From: Bifidobacterium pseudocatenulatum DSM 20438 = JCM 1200 = LMG 10505
GTDB taxonomy: Bacteria > Actinomycetota > Actinomycetes > Actinomycetales > Bifidobacteriaceae
Assembly (NCBI RefSeq): GCF_001025215.1
Contig: NZ_AP012330.1
Coordinates: 1,426,001 to 1,490,000, forward strand
DNA length: 64,000 nucleotides
Direction: 5' to 3'
Translations under genes and position numbers: made by a program
Notes under the pieces: generated by a model
What the model saw: the letters and a program-made list of their open reading frames with translations, nothing else
Database searches by the model: none
What the model was told of the DNA's origin: nothing
In this document: positions 48,393 to 56,275 of the stretch, piece by piece
Numbering within the stretch: the stretch's first letter is position 1
How the letters are laid out: each line of letters opens with the position of its first letter

Positions 48393-50045
48393 TCACTTGC
48401 CGGACTTGGTCATGTTCTCGTAGACCGGCAGGTTCTGCCAGTTCATTTCGAAACCGGAAACGCCGGTAGCAGCCACACCGTAGGCGTTGGCGTAGTACAG
48501 CGGAACGGCCGGGAGATCGTTGAGCAGCACTTCCTGAGCCTGCTGGTACAGCTTATTGGCCTCATCGGTGGTCTGCGCGGCAGCAGCCTTGGAGCACAGG
48601 TCATCGAACTCCGAATTCTTGTAATCGCCATCGTTGGAACCATTGCCATCAGCAGCGGCGGAAGCGTAATTGGCCACCAGGTAGTTTTCGGCGGACGGAT
48701 AATCCGGCTGCCAGCCGCTACGGAATGCACCCTGAACCTTGCGATCGGACACGGCGGTACGGTAATCGTTGAAAGTCGGGTACGGGTTGGTGGCAGCCAC
48801 TTCGGAACCAAGCGTGTTGTTGATGGAGTTCACCACAGCGGTGTAGGTGGTCTCGTGGCCACCGTCAGCGTTGTAAGCGAAGGTGAGCTTGTCATCGGAA
48901 GTCCACGGGCTGATAGCATTGGCCTTCTCCCAGAGTTCCTTGGCCTTCTTCTCGTTGTACTTCAGGTTGCCGACGCCCTTGAGGGAATCAGAGTAGCCCG
49001 GGGTCAGCGGAGAGGTAAAGTCAACGGCCGGAGTGCCGGTGCCGTTGAGCACCTTGTCGCAGATGTTCTCACGGTTGATGGCCATGGAGATGGCTTGACG
49101 ACGCAGGGTGCCTTCTTCGGTACCAGCTTCGAAGTGCTTCAGGCTGGACGGAATGGTGAACTGCTGGATGACGGAACCGGCCTTGTTGTAGGCCTGCACG
49201 GTCTCATCGGTTTCGAAGGTCTTGGTGGCGGAGGCCGGCACGGATTCCATCACATCGAGGGCGCCGGACTGGATGTCGGCGTAGGCTGCGTCATCCTTGG
49301 TGTAGACCTTGAAGGTCACACCGTCGTTCTTCGGGGTTCGGTTGCCCTTGTAGTCAGGGTTCTTCACGAGCACGATCTCGTTGTCGTGATCCCAGGACTG
49401 GAACTTGTACGGACCGTTGCCGACTGGAGCCTCACCGAAGGCATCCGTGTCATCGTAGAAGGATTCCGGCAGCGGAGCGAATGCGGAATAGCCCACCTTG
49501 ATGGCGAACACGGAATCAGACTTGTTCAGGTCGACGGTGAACTCGTGATCGTTGACGATCTTCAGACCTTCAAGCTGCTCGTCACCCTTGAGGTTGTCGG
49601 TGTCCTGCAGCGCGTCATAGCCCTTGATGGTGGAGAAGAAGGATGAGCCGACCATACCGTTCTTGGCGTTGGCCACGTAGCTCCAAGCCTTGGTGAAGGA
49701 CTCGGCGGTCACATCGGTGCCATCGGTGAACTTCCAGCCATCCTTGAGCTTGATGTCGTACTGGGTGGCGTCATCGTTGGCGGTAATGGACTCAGCCACT
49801 TCGTTGGAAGCATTGCCTTTGGCGTCGAAGGAAATCAGACGGGAGAACAGCAGATCAACCGGCTTGCCACCACCGGTCTCGTTGGTGTTGCCCGGGATGA
49901 GCGGGTGCTGCGGTTCGGAATTGTATGCGGTGATGATGTTGGCACCTTCAGCGGCGGTGTCGCTGCCGTTGGAAGAGCCACAGCCGCTCAGCAGCATGCC
50001 AAAAGCGCACGCGGCGGCAGCGAAAGCCAGTGCTTTCTTCTTCAT
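48393..50045 (-). CDS. oppA: Oligopeptide-binding lipoprotein OppA (copy 1)
   Basis: A 550-residue family-5 solute-binding protein. The signal peptide MKKKALAFAAAACAFGMLLS ends in lipobox LSGC (Cys22). The mature protein has the SBP_bac_5 pattern: PQHPLIPGNTNETGGGKPVD, DGWKFTDGTDVTAESFTKAW, LVKNPDYKGNRTP and LRRQAISMAINRENICDKVL. It captures peptides outside the membrane and delivers them to OppBC. AGGAGAATG-type ribosome site upstream of the ATG. It is a paralogue of the next gene upstream, with several near-identical segments. Confidence 0.95.
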   Translation of the reverse strand: MKKKALAFAAAACAFGMLLSGCGSSNGSDTAAEGANIITAYNSEPQHPLIPGNTNETGGGKPVDLLFSRLISFDAKGNASNEVAESITANDDATQYDIKLKDGWKFTDGTDVTAESFTKAWSYVANAKNGMVGSSFFSTIKGYDALQDTDNLKGDEQLEGLKIVNDHEFTVDLNKSDSVFAIKVGYSAFAPLPESFYDDTDAFGEAPVGNGPYKFQSWDHDNEIVLVKNPDYKGNRTPKNDGVTFKVYTKDDAAYADIQSGALDVMESVPASATKTFETDETVQAYNKAGSVIQQFTIPSSLKHFEAGTEEGTLRRQAISMAINRENICDKVLNGTGTPAVDFTSPLTPGYSDSLKGVGNLKYNEKKAKELWEKANAISPWTSDDKLTFAYNADGGHETTYTAVVNSINNTLGSEVAATNPYPTFNDYRTAVSDRKVQGAFRSGWQPDYPSAENYLVANYASAAADGNGSNDGDYKNSEFDDLCSKAAAAQTTDEANKLYQQAQEVLLNDLPAVPLYYANAYGVAATGVSGFEMNWQNLPVYENMTKSGK

Positions 50046-50208
50046 ATAATCATTCTCCTATTCGATATCACATCGGGATTATCATCCCACAAACGGAAAC
50101 GAGCCGACCTACTCACCGACGCATCTCTGTTTGGCGATAGTGCACTATTCTTGCTCAATTGACGGACAACCTTTCCATGCAACCCAAAAAACGCACACCT
50201 TCCTTGAC

Positions 50209-50248
50209 GACATGACGGCGGAAAACATACGTTTTCCGCCGTCATGTC
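50209..50248 (-). terminator. Perfect 18-bp hairpin between oppA2 and oppA1
   Basis: GACATGACGGCGGAAAAC (50209-50226) pairs exactly with 50231-50248 over a 4-base loop, 24 bases past the oppA2 stop. The stem is strong but no T run follows on the minus strand; the only T run comes about 20 bases later. It may stabilise or trim the oppA2 message instead of ending it. Confidence 0.65.
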
Positions 50249-50271
50249 GAACAATGTATCCGAAGAATAAG

Positions 50272-51900
50272 TCAGCTCTTCAAAATCTCGTTATACACCG
50301 GAACGTTCTGCCAGTTCATGACGAAGTTCTTCACTCCGGATGCGGCAACGCCATTGGCATTGGAGTAATACAGCGGGATGGCAGGCAGATCGTTCAACAG
50401 AATCTCCTGAGCCTGCTGGTACAGCTTATTGGCCTCGTCGGTGGTCTGTGCGGCAGCAGCCTTGGAGCACAGGTCATCGAACTCCGAATTCTTGTAATCG
50501 CCATCGTTGGAACCATTGCCATCAGCAGCGTCAGAGGAATACAGCTGGTACAGGTAGTTTTCAGGAGACGGATAATCCGGCTGCCAACCGGTACGGAACG
50601 CGCCGGTCATCTTGCGGCCGGTAACGTCGTTTCGGAATTCCTGGAAGGTCGGCACCGGGTTAGTGGTCACGTCGATATCGAGCGTGTTCTTCACGGAGTT
50701 CACCACGGCTTCAAAGATCGGCTTGGCTCCGCCGTCTGCATTATAGGAGAACGTAAGCTTGTCGTCGGAAGTCCACGGGCTGATGGCGTTGGCCTTCTCC
50801 CAGAGTTCCTTGGCCTTCTTTTTGTTGTACTTCAGATTCTCGTTGCCCTTGAGCGAATCGGAGTAGCCCGGAGTCTTCGGAGACGTGAATTCGACCGCTG
50901 GAGTTCCCAAACCATTCAGTACCTTGTCGCAGATGGCCTGACGGTCGATGGCCATGGACAACGCCTGTCGGCGCAACTGTCCTTCTTCGGTGGATGTCTT
51001 CCAATGTTCAAGGTCCGACGGAATGGTGAACGTCTGAATCACGGAACCGACCTTGTTGTATGGCACCACGGAGGAATCGAATTCGAAGGTCTTGCTGTCG
51101 GCGGACGGCACCGTATCCATCACATCAAGGTTGCCGGCCTGAACATCGGCATAGGCCGCGTTGGCATCCGTGTAGATCTTGAACGTCACACCGTCGTTAT
51201 TCACCTTGCGATTGCCTTTGTAATCGGGATTCTTGACCAGCTTGATTTCCTTGTCATGGTCCCAGGAATCGAACTTGTACGGACCATCGGAAACCGGCGA
51301 CTCTCCGAAGGCCTTCGGATCCTTGTAGAAGGATTCCGGCATCGGATAGAATCCCGAATAACCCAGCTTGGTGGCGAACGCGGAATCCGACTGGCTCAGG
51401 TCGACGGTGAACTCGTGATCGTTGACGATCTTCAGACCTTCAAGCTGCTCGTCACCCTTGAGGTTGTCGGTGTCCTGCAGCGCGTCATAGCCCTTGATGG
51501 TGGAGAAGAAGGAAGAGCACAGCTGCGCGTTCTTCGCATTAGCCGTATAGCTCCAAGCCTTGGTGAAGGACTCGGCGGTCACATCGGTGCCATCGGTGAA
51601 CTTCCAACCATCCTTGAGCTTGATGTCGTACTGGGTGGCGTCATCATTGGCGGTAATGGACTCAGCCACTTCATTCTGGGCCTTGCCATCCTTATCGAAA
51701 GACACCAACCCAGCGAACAGCAGATCGATAGGACGGCCACCGCCGGTTTCATTGGTGTTGCCCGGAATCAAGCCATTCTGCGGTTCGGAGTCAAATGCCG
51801 TAATGACATTCGATCCTTCAGTCGCGTTCCCAGACGTGGAAGACCCACAGCCGCCCAGCATCATGCCAAGCACACAGGCCGCCGCCGCAACGGCAAACAC
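50272..51900 (-). CDS. Oligopeptide-binding lipoprotein OppA (copy 2), start region probably frameshifted
   Basis: 542 residues from the GTG at 51900, which has AAGGA 7 bases upstream. Read this way the signal peptide is MFAVAAAACVLGMMLGGC: lipobox LGGC is fine but the basic n-region is missing. In frame just upstream lie codons for KESK, matching the paralogue's KKK, but no start codon. An ATG at 51920 with GAGGG before it is out of frame by one base; one extra A after ATGAA would give MKYKESKVFAVAAAAC. The mature protein is a normal SBP_bac_5 peptide binder, highly similar to copy 1. Confidence 0.87.
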   Translation of the reverse strand: MFAVAAAACVLGMMLGGCGSSTSGNATEGSNVITAFDSEPQNGLIPGNTNETGGGRPIDLLFAGLVSFDKDGKAQNEVAESITANDDATQYDIKLKDGWKFTDGTDVTAESFTKAWSYTANAKNAQLCSSFFSTIKGYDALQDTDNLKGDEQLEGLKIVNDHEFTVDLSQSDSAFATKLGYSGFYPMPESFYKDPKAFGESPVSDGPYKFDSWDHDKEIKLVKNPDYKGNRKVNNDGVTFKIYTDANAAYADVQAGNLDVMDTVPSADSKTFEFDSSVVPYNKVGSVIQTFTIPSDLEHWKTSTEEGQLRRQALSMAIDRQAICDKVLNGLGTPAVEFTSPKTPGYSDSLKGNENLKYNKKKAKELWEKANAISPWTSDDKLTFSYNADGGAKPIFEAVVNSVKNTLDIDVTTNPVPTFQEFRNDVTGRKMTGAFRTGWQPDYPSPENYLYQLYSSDAADGNGSNDGDYKNSEFDDLCSKAAAAQTTDEANKLYQQAQEILLNDLPAIPLYYSNANGVAASGVKNFVMNWQNVPVYNEILKS

Positions 51901-52020
51901 CTTGCTTTCCTTATATTCATTATGTTTTCCCTCATTATTCGGATTACCGGTCGGTATTGTTTCCCCGTACCAGCTTCATCTAGGTAATACACCCTAAATC
52001 AAGAAGAAACACCAATTTCT

Positions 52021-52036
52021 GTTACAGGAATGTAAC
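52021..52036. promoter_or_regulatory. Palindrome upstream of oppA2
   Basis: GTTACAGGAATGTAAC is an exact 6-4-6 inverted repeat about 100 bases upstream of the oppA2 start, between it and the convergent-side end of xerC. Candidate operator; regulator unknown. Confidence 0.4.
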
Positions 52037-52056
52037 GAAATATCCATGGACCGCGA

Positions 52057-52983
52057 CTACGCACGAGGAAATGCCTGACCGTATCGGGCTTTCAATTGTT
52101 CGATGGAGACATGCGTGTACCGTTGCGTGGTCTTCAGCGAGGAATGTCCCAAGAGCTCCTGCACCTCACGCAAATCCGCTCCCCCGTCAAGCATATGCGT
52201 GGCGGCACTGTGCCGCAGAGCATGAGGGCTAATGTCGGGAACGCCGGCATCACGCGCGCATTCGTGCACCACACGACGTACCATCCGCTGATCAATGCGT
52301 TTGCCTTGTCTCCCAAGAAACAGCGCAGCCGCGGACTGCTCCCCCACCAACAGGGGACGCCCATCATCCAGCCACCGACGTATCGCTTTTTGCGCCGGAG
52401 CGCCAAATGGCATGACTCGTTGTTTGTTGCCTTTGCCGGTCACTTTGACCGTTCGATTGGAAAAGACCACATCCGGCACATCAAGTCCCACCAGTTCAGC
52501 CACACGCATGCCCGTTGCATACAACAGTTCCAGCATTGCGGCGTCACGCAGCTCAATGGCCTGCTGCTTCATGGTCCGTTCCTTCGGCTGAGACGTTTCA
52601 CCGTCCTCATCCACGCGTTCCATCAGCTGTTCAGCCTGTGATTCGCTGAGCACATCCGGCAACGTATCAGGTATTTTCGGGGTCATGAGCGCACAAGCCG
52701 GATCCGTCGTCGTCACGCCATGCTCATGCGTCCACGCGAAAAAACCACGTACAGCCACAGTTTTTCGGGCCATGCTGCTTTTCGCATGGTTTTTCGATGA
52801 TTCCGCCATCCACATGCGAAGATCTTCGATGGTCACCTCGTTAAGATCCCTGCATCTAAGCCGCTCCAAGGCAAGCAGACATTCTTCGACATCGCCTCGG
52901 TATGCCTTCCGTGTGTTTTCACTCAATCCACGGTTGGCTTTCAGATATGTATCGAATGCCTCTACGCTCTTATCGAACAGCAT
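52057..52983 (-). CDS. xerC: Tyrosine recombinase XerC
   Basis: A 308-residue site-specific recombinase. The SAM-like N-terminal core-binding domain (FDTYLKANRGLSENTRKAYR) precedes the catalytic domain, whose residues are intact: Arg in YATGMRVAEL, Lys in VTGKGNKQRV, HxxR in SPHALRHSAATHM, His in LLGHSSLKTT and the nucleophile Tyr in TQRYTHVS. With XerD it resolves chromosome dimers at dif under FtsK control. It is assigned XerC because a second, XerD-like gene with the usual xerD neighbours lies at 61765-62718. Confidence 0.92.
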   Translation of the reverse strand: MLFDKSVEAFDTYLKANRGLSENTRKAYRGDVEECLLALERLRCRDLNEVTIEDLRMWMAESSKNHAKSSMARKTVAVRGFFAWTHEHGVTTTDPACALMTPKIPDTLPDVLSESQAEQLMERVDEDGETSQPKERTMKQQAIELRDAAMLELLYATGMRVAELVGLDVPDVVFSNRTVKVTGKGNKQRVMPFGAPAQKAIRRWLDDGRPLLVGEQSAAALFLGRQGKRIDQRMVRRVVHECARDAGVPDISPHALRHSAATHMLDGGADLREVQELLGHSSLKTTQRYTHVSIEQLKARYGQAFPRA

Positions 52984-53099
52984 GCCGATCAGCCTTTCCC
53001 GAGCTCAACAGCAAGCCCGAATCCATGAATTTCTTTCCATTATGTGTCCATTCTCCGATAGAAACCGAAATACCGGCACAACTTGAAAGGAGACCAACT

Positions 53100-53246
53100 A
53101 TGCTGTCCAGTAGCGTTCGCTCAGCGAATCCGTCGATGATCGTCTATTCGAAGGGGAGATTATGCCGATTCCAAACGAAATTCCAGCAGGTGCACGCATT
53201 GTGGTGCGCACCTGCGAAGGTGTCGATCCAAAGGACCAGCGCATGA
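53100..53246 (+). CDS. Possible 48-residue upstream ORF with strong ribosome site
   Basis: ATG at 53100 follows AAAGGAG by 7-8 bases, the best ribosome site in this stretch. It encodes MLSSSVRSANPSMIVYSKGR and runs on to 48 residues, then stops inside the next gene, which it overlaps out of frame by 85 bases. The peptide resembles nothing I know. It may be a leader ORF coupling or controlling translation of the 53162 gene, or the ribosome site may be fortuitous. Confidence 0.35.
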   Translation: MLSSSVRSANPSMIVYSKGRLCRFQTKFQQVHALWCAPAKVSIQRTSA

Positions 53247-53419
53247 AATTCCGCGATTATGTCGGTCACGTACGTTCTTGGGACGGGCAGACATTGGAAA
53301 TGACGCGCGATGCGGCAGCCAACGGTTCACGCCCAGAGCAACGTGTCAGCATTCCCGCCGACACCATCGTCACTGTCAAACCGGTTCCGGAACGTTCCAT
53401 GACACGGCCGCGCCCATAG
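53162..53419 (+). CDS. Small conserved protein, SH3-like (Rv0428c N-domain type)
   Basis: An 85-residue protein. GGGGAG sits close (3 bases) to the ATG. The sequence IPAGARIVVRTCEGVDPKDQ, then MKFRDYVGHVRSWDGQTLEM and VSIPADTIVTVKPVPERS resembles the SH3-like N-terminal domain found before the GNAT domain in actinobacterial Rv0428c-type acetyltransferases; here it stands alone. No catalytic function can be given. It converges on tyrA with a 4-base gap. The domain likeness is my pattern reading, not a search result. Confidence 0.75.
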   Translation: MPIPNEIPAGARIVVRTCEGVDPKDQRMKFRDYVGHVRSWDGQTLEMTRDAAANGSRPEQRVSIPADTIVTVKPVPERSMTRPRP

Positions 53420-53423
53420 CGCG

Positions 53424-54464
53424 TCACACTGCGGAACGCACCTGTGCCATAGCTTGACGGTAACCGTCGAATCGCACGATATGCTCTCCCCTACGCGCCG
53501 ACTCCAGAAGCATCTGCTGCCATCCGGTTTCGGGAATTGCCAGTTCGACCGTTTCGCAACGTTCTTCGAAGTCAGGTTCTTTGGCGAGAACCTTGTATTC
53601 ACGGAATGGCTGCCCTTGTATGAAGAAACGCGCCATCTCCTTGTCGTCACCGGCAGTGGGCGAGCCCTGTTGCGTGGTCATGCCGTGCAGCACGTTGGCC
53701 ATAAGCGTCAACCGATTGGCCATATTACGCAGCAACGCTTCGACATTGGCGGCGTCCTCTTCCACCATTGCACGGGTACGGTTTGGATCGGTTAGCGCAA
53801 CACGAGTCATGTCCCGCCATGAACCAGCGGCGAGCGCGGCTGCGATGTTCCGGTTGGGATTGGCCACCAGCTCGTTGATCATAGCTGTGGAAATGACGTG
53901 TGGCATGTGGGAAATCAGTGCCGCGCAACGATCGTGGGTCGCATCGTCAAGAACGATGAGTCGGTTGGAACAATGATCCACAATCATTGTCGCAACGGCG
54001 CGGAACCGCTGATACTCGGTGTTTTCATCTACGGTGATGGCCCAGAGCGCGCCATCGTAAAGCGTCGGATCCGACGATTCCCATCCGGACAGCTCATTGC
54101 CTGCCATGGGATGCGCGCCCACATAGCAATGTTCCAATCCAACGGCTTTAACCTGTTCCCGAACCATTGCTTTGACACTGCCGACATCGGTGAGCGTGGT
54201 GATGTCCGTATCGATCAGTGGCTTCAACGCACCCAGGATTTGCGGCATGGCCTTGAGCGGATTGCATAACACAAGCACGTCAGGTTTTGTGTCGGCGAGC
54301 GCGGCCAGTGTGGACACACATCGTATGCCGTCCGCTTTCGCAGTTTCATATGGACGATCGTTATGGTTCCATGCGATGACTTCACAGCCAGCATTAACGA
54401 GTCTGCGAGCCAGTGACCCTCCGATAAGACCAAGGCCTACGATTGCGATACGCTGCTTCACCAC
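53424..54464 (-). CDS. tyrA: Prephenate dehydrogenase
   Basis: 346 residues from the GTG at 54464, preceded by AAAGGAG at 5 bases; a second GTG at 54461 overlaps the pheA stop as GTGA and is equally possible. An ATG at 54500 would give a 42-base overlap. The NAD-binding glycine motif IAIVGLGLIGGSLARRL is followed by the prephenate dehydrogenase core (DVGSVKAMV, HPMAGNELSGWESSDPTLYD, SHMPHVISTAMINE). It oxidises prephenate to 4-hydroxyphenylpyruvate for tyrosine. Translation is coupled to pheA. Confidence 0.94.
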   Translation of the reverse strand: MVKQRIAIVGLGLIGGSLARRLVNAGCEVIAWNHNDRPYETAKADGIRCVSTLAALADTKPDVLVLCNPLKAMPQILGALKPLIDTDITTLTDVGSVKAMVREQVKAVGLEHCYVGAHPMAGNELSGWESSDPTLYDGALWAITVDENTEYQRFRAVATMIVDHCSNRLIVLDDATHDRCAALISHMPHVISTAMINELVANPNRNIAAALAAGSWRDMTRVALTDPNRTRAMVEEDAANVEALLRNMANRLTLMANVLHGMTTQQGSPTAGDDKEMARFFIQGQPFREYKVLAKEPDFEERCETVELAIPETGWQQMLLESARRGEHIVRFDGYRQAMAQVRSAV

Positions 54465-55438
54465 ATCAGCTCCTTTCCGACCGTTTCGCTGTTCTGCCAA
54501 TCATCTGGCAGATGCTGTTCGTCAAGCCGTACGCCTCCCTGCGGCAGCATCCATGAGGTGACTGGAGGATTGGGGCGTTCTCTTCGTGGGTATACGGCCA
54601 GAGTTTTGGCCCAGTCACCGTGTTCGGCGATTTCGACCAGCGCGCCATGGAAGCGTTGCTCCCATGGCGCCGCATCGAGCGTCGCGATAAAACTGTATGT
54701 GCCTGTGCGTCCTTTGATTGGCCGCGAGATGAAACTTGTCATATTGAGGCCTGCATCGCGGAATACGTCCAGCAGGTTCGCGAGTACGCCAGGACCTGTG
54801 ACAAGCGGAATAAGCGTCAGCACGGATTCGTATTCCATATCAGCTTGCGAACGAGGCTGTTCCAACAGTTTTCCGGCTTCCTTGCGTGGTGCGAGCACAA
54901 GAAAATCAGTCTGTGCGCCTTGATAATCCTGCACGGCGGTACCGATGCGCGTCACATTGTAGAGTTCACCGCAAATACTTGGCCCGAAAGCTATTTCGTT
55001 TGCTTTGATATCGCGACATGCGGCAGCATTGGATGGCGCTGGAGTCGGTTCCAAATGGTGTTCCGCGATGAAACGTTTGCATTGCGCGAGACCATGCGCG
55101 TGTGCGGTAGCCACGGTGGCGTCTTCCGGATTGGATCCCGCACGCACATATGCGTCGAAAGTTACGTCGACGCCCACTCGCGCAAATCCGACTAGATCTT
55201 TGGCGTCGATGAGCGCGTCCAGATTCGGCACCACGTAACCTTCGACGTTGTTTTCCCATGCCACGACGCCCCATCCTTCGCCCCGCTGCGCGGCATCAAG
55301 GATTTGCGGTACGTCATCCGCAGCCACCAATTCGAATCCTTCCGGCTCAAGATGGGCCAGTGCCTGCGATGCATTGACTGCGGCCTGATGGGTGAAGGTG
55401 CCTTGCGGACCTAGATAGAACAGCTTTCGTGCGCTCAT
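54458..55438 (-). CDS. pheA: Prephenate dehydratase
   Basis: A 326-residue protein. The PDT domain starts YLGPQGTFTHQAAV and contains WENNVEGYVVPNLDALIDAK and the conserved TRIGTAVQDYQGAQTDFLVL (usually T-R-F). A C-terminal ACT domain (LTLIPLVTGPGVLANLLDVF, then NMTSFISRPIKGRTGTYSFI, the ESRP-type phenylalanine site) gives feedback control by phenylalanine. It makes phenylpyruvate for phenylalanine. It carries no chorismate mutase domain. The gene leads directly into tyrA. Confidence 0.95.
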   Translation of the reverse strand: MSARKLFYLGPQGTFTHQAAVNASQALAHLEPEGFELVAADDVPQILDAAQRGEGWGVVAWENNVEGYVVPNLDALIDAKDLVGFARVGVDVTFDAYVRAGSNPEDATVATAHAHGLAQCKRFIAEHHLEPTPAPSNAAACRDIKANEIAFGPSICGELYNVTRIGTAVQDYQGAQTDFLVLAPRKEAGKLLEQPRSQADMEYESVLTLIPLVTGPGVLANLLDVFRDAGLNMTSFISRPIKGRTGTYSFIATLDAAPWEQRFHGALVEIAEHGDWAKTLAVYPRRERPNPPVTSWMLPQGGVRLDEQHLPDDWQNSETVGKELMW

Positions 55439-55505
55439 TCAACCCCATTCCTTATTCTTGGTGTTCCCCTGAACCTTACCTCATTGCCGTGGAATCGACT
55501 GCCGA

Positions 55506-56072
55506 TTATTCCACCGGTTGGGCGTTATCAGATGTTTTACCCTCGTTCGTCTGCGTATCAGCAGCAAACGCACCATCACGCGTCTCCTTACGCGGAGGTG
55601 TGACGAACCAACGTTTCGGCAGCACCAGCATCACAACCGGAATAAGCACGACACCGTACAGCCACATGTATCCTGCCTGTTCACTGAAGAACGGCATGGG
55701 ATCATCTCCACCGAATCCCACAGGAATCATGGCGTCTCCTCCCGGACCATACCCCGACATCACCGTCCAGACCACCAGAGAGGAGCCGATCAGGTGCAAT
55801 GCGAGGCCTGAGACACCGTCGCGTGATCGAGCTGACCATGTCGAAATGATCACCATGAGATAGGCGATCGCCAATCCGTAGGGAATATTCATGGATGCGC
55901 CCATGCGATGGGCCATGGTTCCCACTACTCCGACTATGATTCCGGAAACCAGATCGACGAGGAACCGTCCCCAAATCGGCAGACGGTATGACCATGGCAT
56001 CAGTTGCGCATCGGGCGCCGCGTCTTGATTCGACCCATACGTATCATGCGATTGCTTCATCTGTTGCATCAT
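55506..56072 (-). CDS. Membrane protein of unknown function (DUF6113-like)
   Basis: A 188-residue protein with four TM helices (FLVDLVSGIIVGVVGTMAHR, IPYGLAIAYLMVIIS, ALHLIGSSLVVWTVMSGYG, YMWLYGVVLIPVVMLVLP) and a hydrophilic C-terminal tail. A position downstream of typA and the layout suggest the actinobacterial DUF6113 membrane family, but I am unsure. AGGGG lies before the ATG. No catalytic motif. Confidence 0.72.
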   Translation of the reverse strand: MMQQMKQSHDTYGSNQDAAPDAQLMPWSYRLPIWGRFLVDLVSGIIVGVVGTMAHRMGASMNIPYGLAIAYLMVIISTWSARSRDGVSGLALHLIGSSLVVWTVMSGYGPGGDAMIPVGFGGDDPMPFFSEQAGYMWLYGVVLIPVVMLVLPKRWFVTPPRKETRDGAFAADTQTNEGKTSDNAQPVE

Positions 56073-56104
56073 ATCCCCTACTATCGCTCACCAACCTGAA
56101 AAGA

Positions 56105-56138
56105 AAAAGAGATACGCGAGGACACGTATCTCTTTTCA
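56105..56138. terminator. Hairpin between typA region and the membrane protein gene
   Basis: AAAAAGAGATACG-type arm pairs with CGTATCTCTTTT over an 8-base loop: a 12-base stem with A/T ends, able to terminate on either strand. Confidence 0.75.
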
Positions 56139-56152
56139 TGGAAGCAATAACA

Positions 56153-56182
56153 GAATCACTTGTTCTTCTGAGCGTTATTCTG
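56153..56182. repeat. Duplicated copy of the typA 3' end
   Basis: 28 of 30 bases match 56273-56302, exactly 120 bases away, which is the end of typA. On the minus strand the copy still reads QNNAQKNK-stop (typA itself: [12 protein letters not shown]). The DNA between holds two hairpins, GAGCCC/GGGCTC near 56201-56215 and GCAAGCAC/GTGCTTGC near 56231-56250. It looks like a small insertion or tandem duplication. Confidence 0.8.
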
Positions 56183-56275
56183 CTGAGCCGTCAAACGGAG
56201 AGCCCAGCGGGCTCACCGTAGGCGAAGTGAGCAAGCACTACCGTGCTTGCGAAGCCGACAGAACAACGTGAAGAA

